Source: PALSA-610 sp038239145 (GTDB lineage Bacteria > Actinomycetota > Acidimicrobiia > IMCC26256 > PALSA-610). From it: 13,451 nucleotides of DNA. The stretch lies in the NCBI GenBank assembly GCA_038239145.1, contig JBBSFB010000093.1, forward strand, positions 1-13,451, read 5' to 3'. This document shows positions 6,992-12,385 of this stretch, one piece after another. A program made the translations under genes and the position numbers. A model generated the notes under the pieces. It saw only the letters and a program-made list of their open reading frames with translations. It made no database searches and had not been told where the DNA came from. Position 1 is the stretch's first letter. Each line of letters starts with the position of its first letter.

Positions 6992-7582
6992 TCACTCGCT
7001 GGAGTAAACGGCGAACGGCGCGTCGGTGTAGATCGTGCTGTTGTCGCCTTCGATCAAGCCAACGGTGCAAATCTCGCCGCGAAGCCGCATTTTGAGGCGT
7101 TCCATCACCCCACGTGACGCCCGGTTGTGTCGTTCGGTGAACGAGACGACCCGATCGGCCCCGAGCACCTCAACCGCGAAGCGAAGGCCCTCCTGTCCGA
7201 TCTCCGTCGCCAGACCCCGACCGCGGAACGAACTGAGCAACGCCCAACCGAGTTCAAGACGATCCTTCTCCCACGCCGAGTCGGCTACCAGGGCCGCGAT
7301 CGATCGCATCTGGTCTGAGTCAGCCGGAAGGCGAGAAAGCCCGCCTCGGCCGACAAGCCCGCCGGTGTGTCGCTCGTACGCAATCCACTTGCACGCGCCA
7401 TCGTGAATCCACGCCCAAGCGCATCGCTCACAGAACGCGGAAGCGTCCCGCTTCAACCACGCACCGCCGTACCATTCAGCGATCACCGGGTCCTGGTGAA
7501 TCGTCCAAACATCGTCGGCATGTTCCAGGCCGATCGGTTCAAGTATGAGCCGATCCGTCGTCCTCGGCTGTGTGACTGACAC
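6992..7582 (-). CDS. GNAT N-acetyltransferase, RimJ/RimL-like
   Basis: The 196-residue protein should transfer an acetyl group from acetyl-CoA to an amine. The acceptor (ribosomal protein N-terminus, small molecule or drug) is unknown. It opens with RTTDRLILEPIGLEHADDVW, typical of the Acetyltransf_3 group. The acetyl-CoA loop is FRGRGLATEIGQEGL (about 119-133). Then come VVSFTERHNRASRGVMERLKM, the usual RimJ-like segment. GTG 7582 is chosen because the earlier in-frame start would translate repeat E itself (LAEELRIGQSVR). The gene ends with TGA at the edge of repeat D. GNAT enzymes are among the commonest integron cassette cargoes, which fits the setting. Confidence 0.92.
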   Translation of the reverse strand: MSVTQPRTTDRLILEPIGLEHADDVWTIHQDPVIAEWYGGAWLKRDASAFCERCAWAWIHDGACKWIAYERHTGGLVGRGGLSRLPADSDQMRSIAALVADSAWEKDRLELGWALLSSFRGRGLATEIGQEGLRFAVEVLGADRVVSFTERHNRASRGVMERLKMRLRGEICTVGLIEGDNSTIYTDAPFAVYSSE

Positions 7583-7587
7583 CCGGA

Positions 7588-7641
7588 CAGATTGCCCGAT
7601 CCGGAGCTCTTCTGCGAGCAACCCGATCGGCAGTTATGGCG
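7588..7641 (-). repeat. attC-like repeat E (best-preserved)
   Basis: Minus-strand arms are CGCCATAACTGCCGATCGG and CCGGATCGGGCAATCTG, 54 bases in all. TGCCGATCGG pairs with CCGGATCGGGCA, leaving two single extra G residues bulged on the right arm. The TAA in CCATAAC is the stop codon of the next gene. Confidence 0.85.
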
Positions 7642-7900
7642 TTCCGCGCTCGCTATTCGGAAGTGGTGACGCGATTCCGGTCACGTGCGCCGCGTGGGTC
7701 GTGCCGTTCTGCCTGCGGCAAAGAGATGCGACCTCGGAGGCGCTCGGTGGAGTCGGATAGAAGTCGCCGGTTCCAACGATCTCGACTCCGCGGCCGCAGA
7801 CGGGACACTCGTAGGTACGCGTGAGCGGGCGCGCGGGCGTGGCCGACGCCCAGAGCCACCGCCATGCGCGGCGAGCACCGGACCCTAAGCGCATCTGCAT
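7634..7900 (-). CDS. Small cysteine-containing cassette protein
   Basis: ATG 7900 follows the right arm of repeat F by 4 bases, and TAA 7634-7636 lies within repeat E, giving 88 residues. A basic N-terminus rich in Trp and Ala (ARRAWRWLWASA) precedes YECPVCGRGVEIV, a CxxC knuckle, and a later Cys61 in SLCRRQNG. This could be half of a zinc ribbon, although only three cysteines are present, plus histidines at 69 and 72. No family is recognised. The longer open frame to 8119 reads through repeat F and is rejected as the start. Confidence 0.6.
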   Translation of the reverse strand: MQMRLGSGARRAWRWLWASATPARPLTRTYECPVCGRGVEIVGTGDFYPTPPSASEVASLCRRQNGTTHAAHVTGIASPLPNSERGTP

Positions 7901-7904
7901 GATC

Positions 7905-7959
7905 GAATGGTGCCCGGTCCCGGAACGGATTACACCACCCCGATCGGCGGCAGTTATGC
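7905..7959 (-). repeat. attC-like repeat F
   Basis: The minus-strand left arm is GCATAACTGCCGCCGATCGG, with three extra bases. The right arm, GGGACCGGGCACCATTC, is the most diverged of the complete sites. Confidence 0.65.
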
Positions 7960-8151
7960 ATCCGATCCAGGCCACGATTTGCGGTCGGCGACCACAGCTT
8001 TGGAGAGCATCCATGTTGACGCGATCAGGACTGGAAGGCTGAGAACCAACAGCCACAGGTGTCCGCCTGTAATCGCGGCAAAGCTCACCAACATCATCGA
8101 GACGATCTCGAATATCCACGTAGTACGCGCTCGAACGGTGGGTCTCCGCAC
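7954..8151 (-). CDS. Small two-helix membrane protein
   Basis: GTG 8151 lies 6 bases after repeat G, in the same place relative to the repeat as in neighbouring genes. GTG 8157 is an alternative that overlaps the arm. TAA 7954-7956 is inside repeat F, giving 65 residues. After a basic N-terminus (RRPTVRARTTW) come two hydrophobic segments: IFEIVSMMLVSFAAITGG and LWLLVLSLPVLIASTWML. The tail is charged (SKAVVADRKSWPGSDA). No known family. The basic N-terminus suggests that end stays in the cytoplasm, with a hairpin topology. Confidence 0.65.
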   Translation of the reverse strand: MRRPTVRARTTWIFEIVSMMLVSFAAITGGHLWLLVLSLPVLIASTWMLSKAVVADRKSWPGSDA

Positions 8152-8156
8152 CCGCA

Positions 8157-8210
8157 CAGAGTGCCCGATCGCGCGCCGGTGAGGCCAGCGCATAGCGGCA
8201 GATCTGGGCG
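8157..8210 (-). repeat. attC-like repeat G
   Basis: Minus-strand arms are CCCAGATCTGCCGCTATGC and GCGATCGGGCACTCTG. The outer CAGA/TCTG also pair here, so the stem is longer than in other repeats: CAGA, bulge, TGCC with GGCA, bulge, TCTG. Confidence 0.75.
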
Positions 8211-8211
8211 G

Positions 8212-8490
8212 CTACGACATCGCTGCGTAGACAACTCCGATGACGAGCACCGAGATGAGGATCTCGACGACGCCGAGAATCCGGATACGCCGGACCGACG
8301 CACCATCAGTCGGGGTTTCCGGGTCGATCCCAAACAATCGCTGAAAGAACCTACCCACGCTGCCTCGCAGATCTCCGTCACCGTGGCGAGCGGTCGAGCG
8401 AATCTGCCAAGCAAGAGTGGTCCGAGGCGCAACGACGTTCAGCACGCCGTACCCGGCGAGCGGCAAGAACGTGAGAACGACGAACCACAT
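8212..8490 (-). CDS. Small two-helix membrane protein
   Basis: ATG 8490 lies just after the right arm of the IS110-split repeat, and TAG 8212-8214 ends at the edge of repeat G, giving 92 residues. GTG 8499 or 8493 are possible alternative starts. Helix 1 (WFVVLTFLPLAGYGVLNVV) is at the N-terminus. A polar middle follows (TARHGDGDLRGSVGRFFQRLFGIDPETP), then helix 2, ILGVVEILISVLVIGVVYAA, at the C-terminus. Both ends would face the same side. No family is recognised. IS110 inserted just before the gene, so its upstream context has changed. Confidence 0.65.
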   Translation of the reverse strand: MWFVVLTFLPLAGYGVLNVVAPRTTLAWQIRSTARHGDGDLRGSVGRFFQRLFGIDPETPTDGASVRRIRILGVVEILISVLVIGVVYAAMS

Positions 8491-8498
8491 GACCCGCA

Positions 8499-8506
8499 CA
8501 GATTGC
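8499..8506 (-). repeat. attC-like repeat H/I, right-arm fragment, split by IS110
   Basis: CAGATTGC (plus strand) is the outer part of a right arm. The rest of the same repeat continues at 9932 beyond the insertion sequence. Confidence 0.75.
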
Positions 8507-8691
8507 CCAGTGAGACTGATCCTGTCCATGTCGGGGTCCGCGCGCGATGGTTGGCGGGCTGGGATGCTTTGGGTTCATCGGGGTAACGACACGCCCCGTT
8601 CCGGAGGGCGACTCGAGGTGCTGCGCGAACAGCTTCCTCGGTCACGGTCTCCTTCCCGGGACGTGCGTGCCACCCCTCAAACAGGAAAGGG

Positions 8692-9741
8692 ATGGCTATG
8701 CCCATCGTAGATTTACCGCGCCCGGTTGTGGGTGGTGTCGACACGCACCTTGATGTGCATGTCGCCGCAGTCGTGGATTCGATCGGCGGCGTGTTGGGTG
8801 TTGTGTCGTTCCCCGTCAACCGGGCTGGGTATGCAGCACTGACGTCGTGGATGACCGGCTTCGGGACGGTTGATCGGGTCGGGATCGAAGGGACCGGTTC
8901 GTATGGTGCTGGCCTGGCGAGGCATTTGGCTGCGGCCGGGATCGCGGTGATCGAGGTTGATCGTCCGAACCGTCAAGAACGTCGACGGAACGGCAAGAGC
9001 GACGAACTCGACGCGATCGAAGCGGCCCGCGCCGCGTTGTCGGGCCGGGCTCGGGGACGAGCGAAAGATCGCAGCGGCAATGTCGAGGCGATACGGGCGC
9101 TGCTGGTCGCGAAACGTTCCGCTCGCTCGAGTCGCATCTTGGCGATCGTGCAGCTCCGCCATCTGATGTTCACCGCCCCTGACGATGTCCGCGCACGGTT
9201 CACCGGACTGTCTCCCAAGGCGCTGGTGCGCGAGACAGCACGACTTCGACCGCGACCCGAAGGTGACCCGGTGCGTTACGCGACGAAGACCACCGCGGTG
9301 ATCCTCGCTCGGCGCGTGCACGCACTCGACGAGGAGATCGCCCTGTTGGACCGTCAGATCGAACCGCTCGTGAAAGCAACTGGGCCTGCACTGTTGAACA
9401 TCTACGGTGCCGGCGTCGACACCGCCGCGACACTGTTGGTCGCCGCGGGCGACAACGCGCAACGGATCCGTTCCGAAGCCGCGTGGGCGAAACTCTGTGG
9501 CGTGTCGCCCGTGCCCGCGAACACCGGCAAACGTGACAACCGATACCGGCTCAACCATGGTGGGAACCGCCACGCGAACAACGCGCTGTGGCACATCGTG
9601 TTCACCCGTCTCGGTCAACACGAACCGCGCACCGTCGCCTACATGCAACGACGACTCGCGCGAGGACGCACCAAACCCGAAATCATGCGCTGCTTGAAAC
9701 GCTACGTCGCTCGAGAGACCTTCAGCGCGCTGCCGCGCTGA
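8692..9741 (+). CDS. IS110-family transposase (DEDD/serine recombinase)
   Basis: The 349-residue protein has the N-terminal RuvC-like DEDD domain: GVDTHLD (Asp17), GIEGTGSYG (Glu66), KSDELDAIEAARAA (Asp104, Asp107). The C-terminal Transposase_20 domain begins near IYGAGVDTAATLLVAAGD and includes WAKLCGVSPVPANTGKRDNR, YRLNHGGNRHANNALW and IMRCLKRYVARE. In relatives the segment after PVPA is usually SSG, carrying the catalytic serine. Here it is NTG (277-279). Whether the element is still active is therefore open. ATG 8692 has AGGAAAGGG just upstream. The enzyme would act with a bridge RNA, probably encoded by its own 3' end. Confidence 0.95.
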   Translation: MAMPIVDLPRPVVGGVDTHLDVHVAAVVDSIGGVLGVVSFPVNRAGYAALTSWMTGFGTVDRVGIEGTGSYGAGLARHLAAAGIAVIEVDRPNRQERRRNGKSDELDAIEAARAALSGRARGRAKDRSGNVEAIRALLVAKRSARSSRILAIVQLRHLMFTAPDDVRARFTGLSPKALVRETARLRPRPEGDPVRYATKTTAVILARRVHALDEEIALLDRQIEPLVKATGPALLNIYGAGVDTAATLLVAAGDNAQRIRSEAAWAKLCGVSPVPANTGKRDNRYRLNHGGNRHANNALWHIVFTRLGQHEPRTVAYMQRRLARGRTKPEIMRCLKRYVARETFSALPR

Positions 9742-9900
9742 ACCGATCGCGGTGACGGAACTGGCCCAAGATTGCCCTGACACCCACCGGGTTGTCCTCA
9801 GAACGACCAGCCGACCCGTCACCGCACACCACGCCGGACCCGTGGCCTAATAAGAGCTTGCCCTCACCCGAGTGGCCCGTCACTGGTCTGCCCGAAAATC
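9721..9900 (+). ncRNA. Putative IS110 bridge RNA in the 3' noncoding end
   Basis: A perfect 9-bp hairpin, TTCAGCGCG-CTGC-CGCGCTGAA (9721-9742), overlaps the transposase stop. Next is a stem CGGTG (9750-9754)/CACCG (9785-9789). Its loop has AGATTGC (9769-9775), identical to the left side of the insertion target through its GC core, then TGAC, which can pair with GTCG on the right side using one G-U pair. A third element bounded by GGCC (9844-9847 and 9874-9877) has AATAAGAGC, which matches the element's right end CATAGGAGC at 7 of 9 positions including GC. It also has CTCAC, the complement of GTGAG near the left end. The order 5' stem-loop, target loop, donor loop is that of bridge RNAs. The end is approximate and the folding was done by eye. 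Confidence 0.5.
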
Positions 9901-9931
9901 CGGCACCAGCACCTTGACAACACATAGGAGC

Positions 9932-9976
9932 GTCGATCGGGAGCGGTTATGGCGAGCGCCGAACGGCAGCTATGGC
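9932..9976 (-). repeat. attC-like repeat H/I, left part
   Basis: The minus strand reads CGCCATAGCTGCCGTTCGGC, then a second CGCCATAAC, then CGCTCCCGATCGAC, and breaks into IS110. TAG of the first CCATAGC is the stop codon of the next gene. The internal second CCATAAC is shared with repeat J. Confidence 0.75.
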
Positions 9977-10344
9977 GTGTGCGGGGCGGGCACGTCGAGA
10001 GCGGCCGAACCCTCACGTGTCGGTGGCGAACTCGACGGCTTGGCCGGAACGGACGCTGAATCACCGCCGCCCACACCCGGACGATCCGGGCAGCGGTGAA
10101 CTTCGTAAGACGACGACGCCCCTAGCGGGTACCCGTTACGACCCGCGATGAAATCGATCGTGTAGCCCGCGGCACTGACCTTGAACTCGTCGATGATCTC
10201 GCCCGGCCGTTCGATGACAGCTTTCATCACCCACGCACCCTCGACGGGGCTGTCGAACGGAGGATCGATCGCAAAGCGGTACGGCCGACTAGAGGTGACG
10301 GTGACGGCATCGCCGCAGTTAGGGCAAGTCGCCGTGTCTCTCAC
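9970..10344 (-). CDS. Cassette protein with an N-terminal CxxC zinc-ribbon half
   Basis: GTG 10344 lies 6 bases after the right arm of repeat J, and the frame ends at TAG 9970-9972 in the next repeat, giving 124 residues. TCPNCGDAV (Cys7, Cys10) looks like the first half of a zinc ribbon. EVHRCPDRPG (Cys85) could supply another ligand. The middle (RFAIDPPFDSPVEGAWVMKAVIERPGEII) looks like beta-rich globular sequence. The last 35 residues are Pro, Ser and Gly rich and probably disordered. No family is recognised. It has the standard unit layout and the majority orientation of the array. Confidence 0.7.
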   Translation of the reverse strand: MRDTATCPNCGDAVTVTSSRPYRFAIDPPFDSPVEGAWVMKAVIERPGEIIDEFKVSAAGYTIDFIAGRNGYPLGASSSYEVHRCPDRPGVGGGDSASVPAKPSSSPPTREGSAALDVPAPHTP

Positions 10345-10349
10345 ACCTA

Positions 10350-10397
10350 CAGATTGCTTCGATCGGGAGCGGTTATGGCGAGCGCAGAACGGCGGCG
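10350..10397 (-). repeat. attC-like repeat J, truncated by IS30
   Basis: The minus strand reads GCCGTTCTGCGCTCGCCATA, then ACCGCTCCCGATCGA, then AGCAATCTG. The expected CCATAACT before GCCG is missing, because the IS30 end lies only a few bases beyond. It serves as the intact reference for the IS110-split repeat. Confidence 0.7.
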
Positions 10398-10400
10398 GTC

Positions 10401-11605
10401 TCAGGGGATCAACGCATCACACCCTTCGATCGAGTTGGATCGATCGGGAGGTGCGTGGTGGCGCAGCGTTTGTCGGAGCTGGAGAAGTGGCGGATCGCGG
10501 AGTTGGCGGCCGAGGGTTGGCCAACCCGTTTGATCGGCAAGGAGATCGGGCGCGCTCATAACGCGGTCGCGAGGAATCTGCGGTTGATGCACCGACGGCC
10601 GGTTCCGGAACCGGTGCGGTGCGCGTTGCGGTTGTCGCTCATCGAACGTGAAGAGATCTCGCGGGGTCTGGCGGGCGGCGAGTCGTTGCGTGGGATCGCG
10701 CGACGGATGGGACGGTCTTCGTCGACGATCTCGCGTGAGGTCGCTTCGAACGGTGGACGCCAGCGATATCGCGCGTGTCCTGCCGACAAAGCGGCGGTGC
10801 GTCGGCTGCGGCGCCCGAAACCATCGAAGCTGGCGTCTTGCGATCGGCTCCGCGCGGTCGTGGAAGCGAAGCTCGAGCTGCGTTGGTCTCCGGCCCAGAT
10901 CTCGGGTTGGCTGGTGGAGGAGTTCCCCGACGAGCCGGAGATGCGCGTGTCGCACGAGACGATCTACGTGTCGCTGTTCGTCCAGTCGCGCGGTGCATTA
11001 CGTAAGGAACTGACCCGTTACCTGCGTTCGGGACACACGACACGCCGACCGCGCGGCCACACCGTCATGAACGGTCAAGGACAGTTGAGGGGCACGCTCA
11101 ACATTCGCGAACGGCCCGCCGAAGCCGACGACCGGGCCGTGCCTGGCCATTGGGAAGGCGACCTTCTGATGGGCAAACGGATGCACGCAATGGCGACGCT
11201 GGTCGAACGCAAGACCCGCTTCGTCATGCTGATCGCGCTCCCGGACGGGCACAGCGCGGACGTGGTTGCGGACGCGCTCGCTGCGAAGATCACCGAGCTC
11301 CCCGAGCAGCTCCGCCGATCGCTGACGTGGGATCAAGGCAAAGAGATGGCCGCCCACGCAAAGTTCAGCGTGCAGACCGGCGTCCCGGTGTATTTCTGCG
11401 ACCCACGAAGTCCCTGGCAGCGCGGCAGCAACGAAAACACCAACGGGCTGTTACGTCAGTACTTCCCGAAACGCACCGAGATCGCGCACTTCACCCAGGC
11501 CGACCTCGATGACGTGGCGGCAGAACTCAACGGCAGGCCTCGACAAACCCTCGGATGGAAGACACCATCACAGGTACTCGACGAAGTGTTGCGTTGATCA
11601 CCTGA
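10401..11605 (+). mobile_element. IS30-family insertion sequence
   Basis: Terminal inverted repeats are TCAGGGGATCAACGCATCAC (10401-10420) and, inverted, TCAGGTGATCAACGCAACAC (11605-11586), matching at 18 of 20 bases. A 2-base direct repeat TC flanks it (10399-10400 and 11606-11607), in line with the short duplications of this family. The element is 1205 bp with one intact transposase and abuts truncated repeats on both sides. Confidence 0.85.
10455..11597 (+). CDS. IS30-family DDE transposase
   Basis: The 380-residue transposase appears intact. An N-terminal helix-turn-helix region (about 5-45) is followed by a second HTH typical of IS30, IARRMGRSSSTISREVASNG (81-100). The family signature SHETIYVSLF is at 166-175. 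The DDE catalytic residues are Asp236 in GHWEGDLLMG, Asp293 in TWDQGKEMAAH and Glu327 in RGSNENTNGLLRQYFPK. The C-terminus ELNGRPRQTLGWKTPSQVLDE is the usual IS30 ending. GTG 10455 has GGGAGG 4-5 bases upstream. The coding region fills the element between its inverted repeats. Confidence 0.95.
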   Translation: MVAQRLSELEKWRIAELAAEGWPTRLIGKEIGRAHNAVARNLRLMHRRPVPEPVRCALRLSLIEREEISRGLAGGESLRGIARRMGRSSSTISREVASNGGRQRYRACPADKAAVRRLRRPKPSKLASCDRLRAVVEAKLELRWSPAQISGWLVEEFPDEPEMRVSHETIYVSLFVQSRGALRKELTRYLRSGHTTRRPRGHTVMNGQGQLRGTLNIRERPAEADDRAVPGHWEGDLLMGKRMHAMATLVERKTRFVMLIALPDGHSADVVADALAAKITELPEQLRRSLTWDQGKEMAAHAKFSVQTGVPVYFCDPRSPWQRGSNENTNGLLRQYFPKRTEIAHFTQADLDDVAAELNGRPRQTLGWKTPSQVLDEVLR

Positions 11606-11654
11606 TCTCGCAGCCGATCTGTACTGGCCGCGAGGCAATCGATCGGGCAGCCTG
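11606..11654 (+). repeat. attC-like repeat K, right half
   Basis: On the plus strand GCAATCGATCGGGCAGCCTG ends at 11653 and matches the right-arm consensus. The left arm is missing or replaced where IS30 lies. It reads opposite to repeats A-J. Confidence 0.55.
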
Positions 11655-11659
11655 TACGC

Positions 11660-11902
11660 GTGGCTACGTCAGATTGGGAAGAGGTCCGCAAGTACGTCGA
11701 ACCGATCGTGAGCGAGATCAACCAGCCCGAAGCGGAACTCGCGCGGATCGAGGTTGTTCTCCTCGGCGACGGACAAGAATCGGTACGTTCCGAGTTCGCG
11801 TATGCGAATCCGAGCGGCGAGCGAAACGCTGCTCTTCTGCGGCATGCCGCGGCGCTGCTGCAGGGACACGCCGATTCCGTCGAGCGGCGAGGGCGTCCCT
11901 AA
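11660..11902 (+). CDS. Small acidic cassette protein, unknown family
   Basis: GTG 11660 lies 6 bases after the right arm of repeat K, and TAA 11900-11902 sits in the CCCTAAC of repeat L, giving 80 residues. The sequence (VATSDWEEVRKYVEPIVSEI ... AELARIEVVLLGDGQESVRS ... NAALLRHAAALLQGHADSVE) looks like a soluble alpha/beta protein with helical ends. No domain is recognised. The fit between repeats is the same as for the minus-strand genes, but on the other strand. Confidence 0.7.
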   Translation: MATSDWEEVRKYVEPIVSEINQPEAELARIEVVLLGDGQESVRSEFAYANPSGERNAALLRHAAALLQGHADSVERRGRP

Positions 11903-11945
11903 CTGCCGCTCTGCGCTCGCTCTTCGGCGGGCGATCGGGCAATCT
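11896..11945 (+). repeat. attC-like repeat L
   Basis: Plus-strand left arm CCCTAACTGCCGCTCTGCGC and right arm GGCGATCGGGCAATCTG. An inner stem CGCTCGC/GCGGGCG (one G-T pair) closes a six-base loop TCTTCG. The left arm comes closest to a classical RYYYAAC box (CCCTAAC). Confidence 0.8.
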
Positions 11946-11951
11946 GGCGCG

Positions 11952-12298
11952 ATGTCGCTCGACGCCGACGCTGAGGTGTGGCAGCTCCCCATTGTCGGAT
12001 TCGAGGTTACGGATATCTGGTTCAGCTTCCAGCTCTACGTCACCGCGTACGGGCCCGGCGGGGACGCACGCATCGGCAAGGCTGCACCGAGAACGTCCGA
12101 TGCGGCGGGCGAACCGAGCGATGTCGTGGTGCCGGATTGGTGCCAAGACGCGCTGACACGGGGTGTACGCGAGCCCACTGCGCGACACCACGCGTTCCAA
12201 CGCCGCAGGTCAGCGCCTATGCAACGATCGCGGTGGCACGCCTCGAACGTGCCTGAACAAACAGCCAGTTCTACGCCGAGCCCCACGAGGTCGGCTGA
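11952..12298 (+). pseudogene. Damaged cassette gene, possibly DUF6188-like
   Basis: ATG 11952 lies 6 bases after repeat L, so this starts like the other units. The first 40 residues, including VWQLPIVGFEVTDIWFSFQL, look like a real beta-rich N-terminus and weakly resemble small DUF6188-type proteins. Afterwards the frame loses protein character and runs with no stop into the ISL3 remnant. In another frame VSAYATIAVARLERA ends at TGA 12254-12256. It then resumes as TNSQFYAEPHEVG before TGA 12296-12298, which matches the gene tail at 1-51. A frameshift plus a nonsense change, or a fusion of two remnants, could explain this. Confidence 0.35.
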
Positions 12299-12385
12299 AT
12301 CCTTCACAAAGTGGCTGGGCATAGAGCTACGAGCACGCCGCAGGGCGGACTTCGGTCGCCCGTTGTACCACCGTGGTGCCAAACG

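Larger units (their letters stand above)
8507..9931 (+). mobile_element. IS110-family insertion sequence inside an attC-like repeat
   Basis: The boundaries come from comparing the split repeat with intact repeat J. Repeat J reads CAGATTGCTTCGATCGGGAG. Here CAGATTGC (ending 8506) is followed by foreign DNA, and GTCGATCGGGAG resumes at 9932. A GC dinucleotide is present at both junctions (8505-8506 and 9930-9931), as expected when IS110 elements recombine at a shared core without longer duplication. The element is about 1425 bp, with 185 bases before and 190 bases after the transposase. The position recalls the IS1111-attC group, which targets integron attC sites. Confidence 0.8.

Noticed and set aside
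6992..7582. Antibiotic resistance call for the GNAT gene
   Set aside because: The sequence shows only a RimJ/RimL-like GNAT fold. Nothing specific to aminoglycoside or other drug acetyltransferases is visible.
7634..8119. 161-residue form of the Cys-containing cassette protein
   Set aside because: The extra N-terminus translates repeat F and part of the neighbouring gene in another frame. ATG 7900 fits the spacing seen in the other units.
8713..9822. 369-residue minus-strand frame across the IS110 transposase
   Set aside because: It is antisense to a strongly conserved transposase, has no domain, and its composition is that of a shadow frame.
10401..11043. Minus-strand frames opposite the IS30 transposase
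   Set aside because: They are Arg/Pro-rich shadows. The plus strand has an intact DDE transposase between inverted repeats.
5573..11945. CRISPR array
   Set aside because: Repeats are diverged, spaced by 0.2-0.65 kb units that contain genes, and vary in orientation. There are no uniform short spacers and no cas genes.
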